This document shows positions 48,529-49,901 of a stretch of 49,901 nt of DNA, piece by piece (position 1 is the stretch's first letter; each line of letters opens with the position of its first letter). Source of the DNA: Anaerolineae bacterium (GTDB lineage: Bacteria; Chloroflexota; Anaerolineae; B4-G1; SLSP01); NCBI GenBank assembly GCA_016931315.1, contig JAFGFB010000035.1, positions 1 through 49,901 on the forward strand. The letters run 5' to 3'. The notes beneath the pieces were generated by a model. The model searched no databases, was not told where the DNA came from, and worked only from the letters and a program-made list of their open reading frames with translations. A program made the translations under genes and the position numbers.

Positions 48529-49800
48529 ATGGCTACTCAACTCTCTATTAGCGATAACAAACCCTGGATAGCCTCCTTTTTCACCATCTGGGGTGGACAA
48601 GCGCTCTCCATTCTGGGCAGCCAACTGGTGCAATTTGCCCTCATCTGGTATATGACTGTCCAAACCGGCTCGGCTATCGTATTGGCAACAGCCACTCTTG
48701 TGGGCACGTTGCCCAACATTGCCCTTGGCCCGTTTGTCGGCACGCTTGTGGACCGCTGGAATCGCCGCCGGGTAATGCTTACCGCTGACAGCCTCATCGC
48801 GCTAACAACGGTGGCCCTGGCAGTCCTTTTCATGCTGTCCCGCGTTCAGATTTGGCACATCTATCTGGTGATGTTTGTCCGCGCTCTGGCCAATGCCTTT
48901 CACAGTAATGCCATGAGTGCCTCGACCTCGCTGATGGTGCCGGTTGAGCACCTGACCCGAATTCAGGGTCTAAACCAGATGCTTGATGGCGGTCTGAACA
49001 TCGCAACAGCGCCGCTTGGTGCACTGCTGCTAGGGGTGCTGCCCATGCAGGGAGTCCTGATGATTGATGTAATAACCGCTCTGATCGCCATCCTGCCCCT
49101 GCTCCTCATCCAGGTTCCGCAACCGGAACGGGCTCACGCTTCCGGCGTGGCGCAAGCCACCGTCTGGCAAGACTTGCGCGCCGGGTTACGTTATATCTGG
49201 AAATGGCCGGGTCTGCTGCTGGGGGTAGCGATGACCATCGGCATAAACTTCACTATTATCCCTGCCTTCTCCTTACTTCCACTCTTGGTCAGGAACTATT
49301 TTGGCGGCAACGCCATCCAATTGGGCCGGATGCAGGCCGCGATGGGGATTGGAATGTTTGTGGGGGGAGCACTGCTGGGTGTGTGGGGTGGGTTCAAACG
49401 TAGAATCCTGACTACTTTGTTGGGACTGCTCGGTATGGGTATCGGCGCCCTGCTGATAGCATTGACACCTGTTGCAAGCTTTGCTCTGGCGATCGGCGGA
49501 GTATTACTGGTCGGCATGATGACGCCGGTGATGATGGGTCCGTTCTTTGCTATCATCCAATCACAAGTCGAGCCGGATATGCAGGGACGGGTGCTTTCAC
49601 TTCTGCAGAGCGTTGGCGCTGGCGCCGTGCCGTTAGGATTGTTGGTCGCCGGGCTGACAGCAGACTACTTGAGCATCCAGTTCTGGTTTCTGCTGAGCGG
49701 CTCACTGTGCATCCTGATTGCACTATCGGGGCCATTTGTCCCCGCAGTGATGAATATTGAGGCACCCTGCTCTGGGGCATCCATTGCCACACCCGGCTAA
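48529..49800 (+). CDS. MFS transporter, MefA-like (MFS_3)
   Basis: Transporter of 423 aa with about twelve hydrophobic helices. The loop between helices 2 and 3 reads GTLVDRWNRRRVMLTAD, the MFS signature (GxxxDRxxRR), and the family of MefA/MFS_3 proteins, which contains macrolide efflux pumps and enterobactin exporters, is recognisable from SQLVQFALIWYMTVQTGSA. ATG 48529 lies 11 bp after the ATPase gene with only a weak GAAGAA site. The substrate is unknown. Confidence 0.92.
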   Translation: MATQLSISDNKPWIASFFTIWGGQALSILGSQLVQFALIWYMTVQTGSAIVLATATLVGTLPNIALGPFVGTLVDRWNRRRVMLTADSLIALTTVALAVLFMLSRVQIWHIYLVMFVRALANAFHSNAMSASTSLMVPVEHLTRIQGLNQMLDGGLNIATAPLGALLLGVLPMQGVLMIDVITALIAILPLLLIQVPQPERAHASGVAQATVWQDLRAGLRYIWKWPGLLLGVAMTIGINFTIIPAFSLLPLLVRNYFGGNAIQLGRMQAAMGIGMFVGGALLGVWGGFKRRILTTLLGLLGMGIGALLIALTPVASFALAIGGVLLVGMMTPVMMGPFFAIIQSQVEPDMQGRVLSLLQSVGAGAVPLGLLVAGLTADYLSIQFWFLLSGSLCILIALSGPFVPAVMNIEAPCSGASIATPG

Positions 49801-49842
49801 CTCTCAAAAACTGACTTGGTAGTGTATCTATTTCGGTGGAAA

Positions 49843-49901
49843 TTAGCCTTGGGGCTGGGTCTGGTGAAACTCCTGCACCACTTGTACCATCATGGCCTTG
49901 A
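49843..49901 (-). CDS. Possible C-terminal end of a leftward gene (partial)
   Basis: At the right edge the minus strand is open for 19 codons (KAMMVQVVQEFHQTQPQG) before TAA 49845-49843. It could be the tail of a gene that starts beyond the window. It is too short to name. Confidence 0.25.
   Translation of the reverse strand, partial: KAMMVQVVQEFHQTQPQG

Larger units (their letters stand above)
28440..49901. mobile_element. Left part of an integrated element (genomic island) in tRNA-Val(CAC)
   Basis: The left limit is the tRNA-Val 3' half at 28440-28484, with a tyrosine-recombinase stub at 28594-28695. The right limit is not in the window; an intact tRNA-Val(CAC) gene on the minus strand is expected beyond 49901. 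Contents: PadR/DUF2812, oxidoreductases, hydrolases, a UGT-type glycosyltransferase, Ino1, two ABC export systems, an MFS transporter and at least four damaged genes. That all of this came in with one element is inference; later insertions, for example at about 44000, are possible. Confidence 0.6.

Overview
The window looks like a chromosome segment of a bacterium of the phylum Chloroflexota (Anaerolineae-like). This rests on recognised protein families and gene style, not on a marker gene: a degenerate PP2C-like protein with an extracytoplasmic propeller-like domain, a small zinc-ribbon protein, a short conserved 80-residue protein of a type I associate with this phylum, a StrD-type nucleotidylyltransferase, an actinobacterial-type Ino1 and TldD/TldE. 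Most genes have clear Shine-Dalgarno sites, GTG and TTG starts are frequent, and genes are tightly packed.

Two parts can be told apart. Left part (1 to about 28,440) reads as host chromosome. From left to right it holds SurE and a PP2C-like membrane protein; a NarL-type histidine kinase and response regulator followed by a LiaF/DUF5668-like membrane protein behind a promoter rich in dyad symmetry (a possible LiaFSR-like envelope-stress module); an Lnt-like nitrilase-fold acyltransferase; an ABC ATPase-permease pair; a GNAT-membrane fusion; and a DrrAB-type exporter (one ATPase, two permeases). A perfect 30-bp palindromic terminator then separates this from a leftward cluster of three Hsp20 genes. 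After that come a leftward sugar-nucleotide and polysaccharide group (RmlA-like, a CpsD-like protein without a P-loop, Wzz), a zinc-ribbon protein and TldE/TldD. The rest is rightward: a small-molecule kinase, an Fpg-like protein lacking Pro2, a ClC antiporter with a TrkA_C domain, and three GNAT proteins, one fused to an isochorismatase domain.

At 28,440-28,484 lies the 3' half of a tRNA-Val(CAC) gene, broken in its anticodon stem. About 110 bp further in is the C-terminal stub of a tyrosine recombinase carrying the box II His and the nucleophilic Tyr. By polarity, everything to the right of about 28,490 is an integrated element whose other end lies beyond the window.

The element holds a PadR regulator with a strong promoter/operator and a DUF2812 partner. 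Next is a long leftward run (43.7 to 29.7 kb): flavodoxin-like reductase, SDR, alpha/beta hydrolase, ICMT-like methyltransferase, UGT-type glycosyltransferase, Ino1, serine hydrolase, secreted esterase, MGMT-like protein without the active-site Cys, and a second DrrAB-type exporter. A rightward group follows: methyltransferase, FtsX/MacB-type ABC exporter and a MefA-like MFS transporter. The element is decaying: besides the integrase stub, a membrane-protein gene has an in-frame TAG, a methyltransferase gene has a TAG and a frameshift, and another membrane-protein gene has lost its 5' part. The mix of exporters, a UGT glycosyltransferase, a beta-lactamase-fold hydrolase and a PadR regulator suggests toxic-compound handling or natural-product modification, but that is inference.
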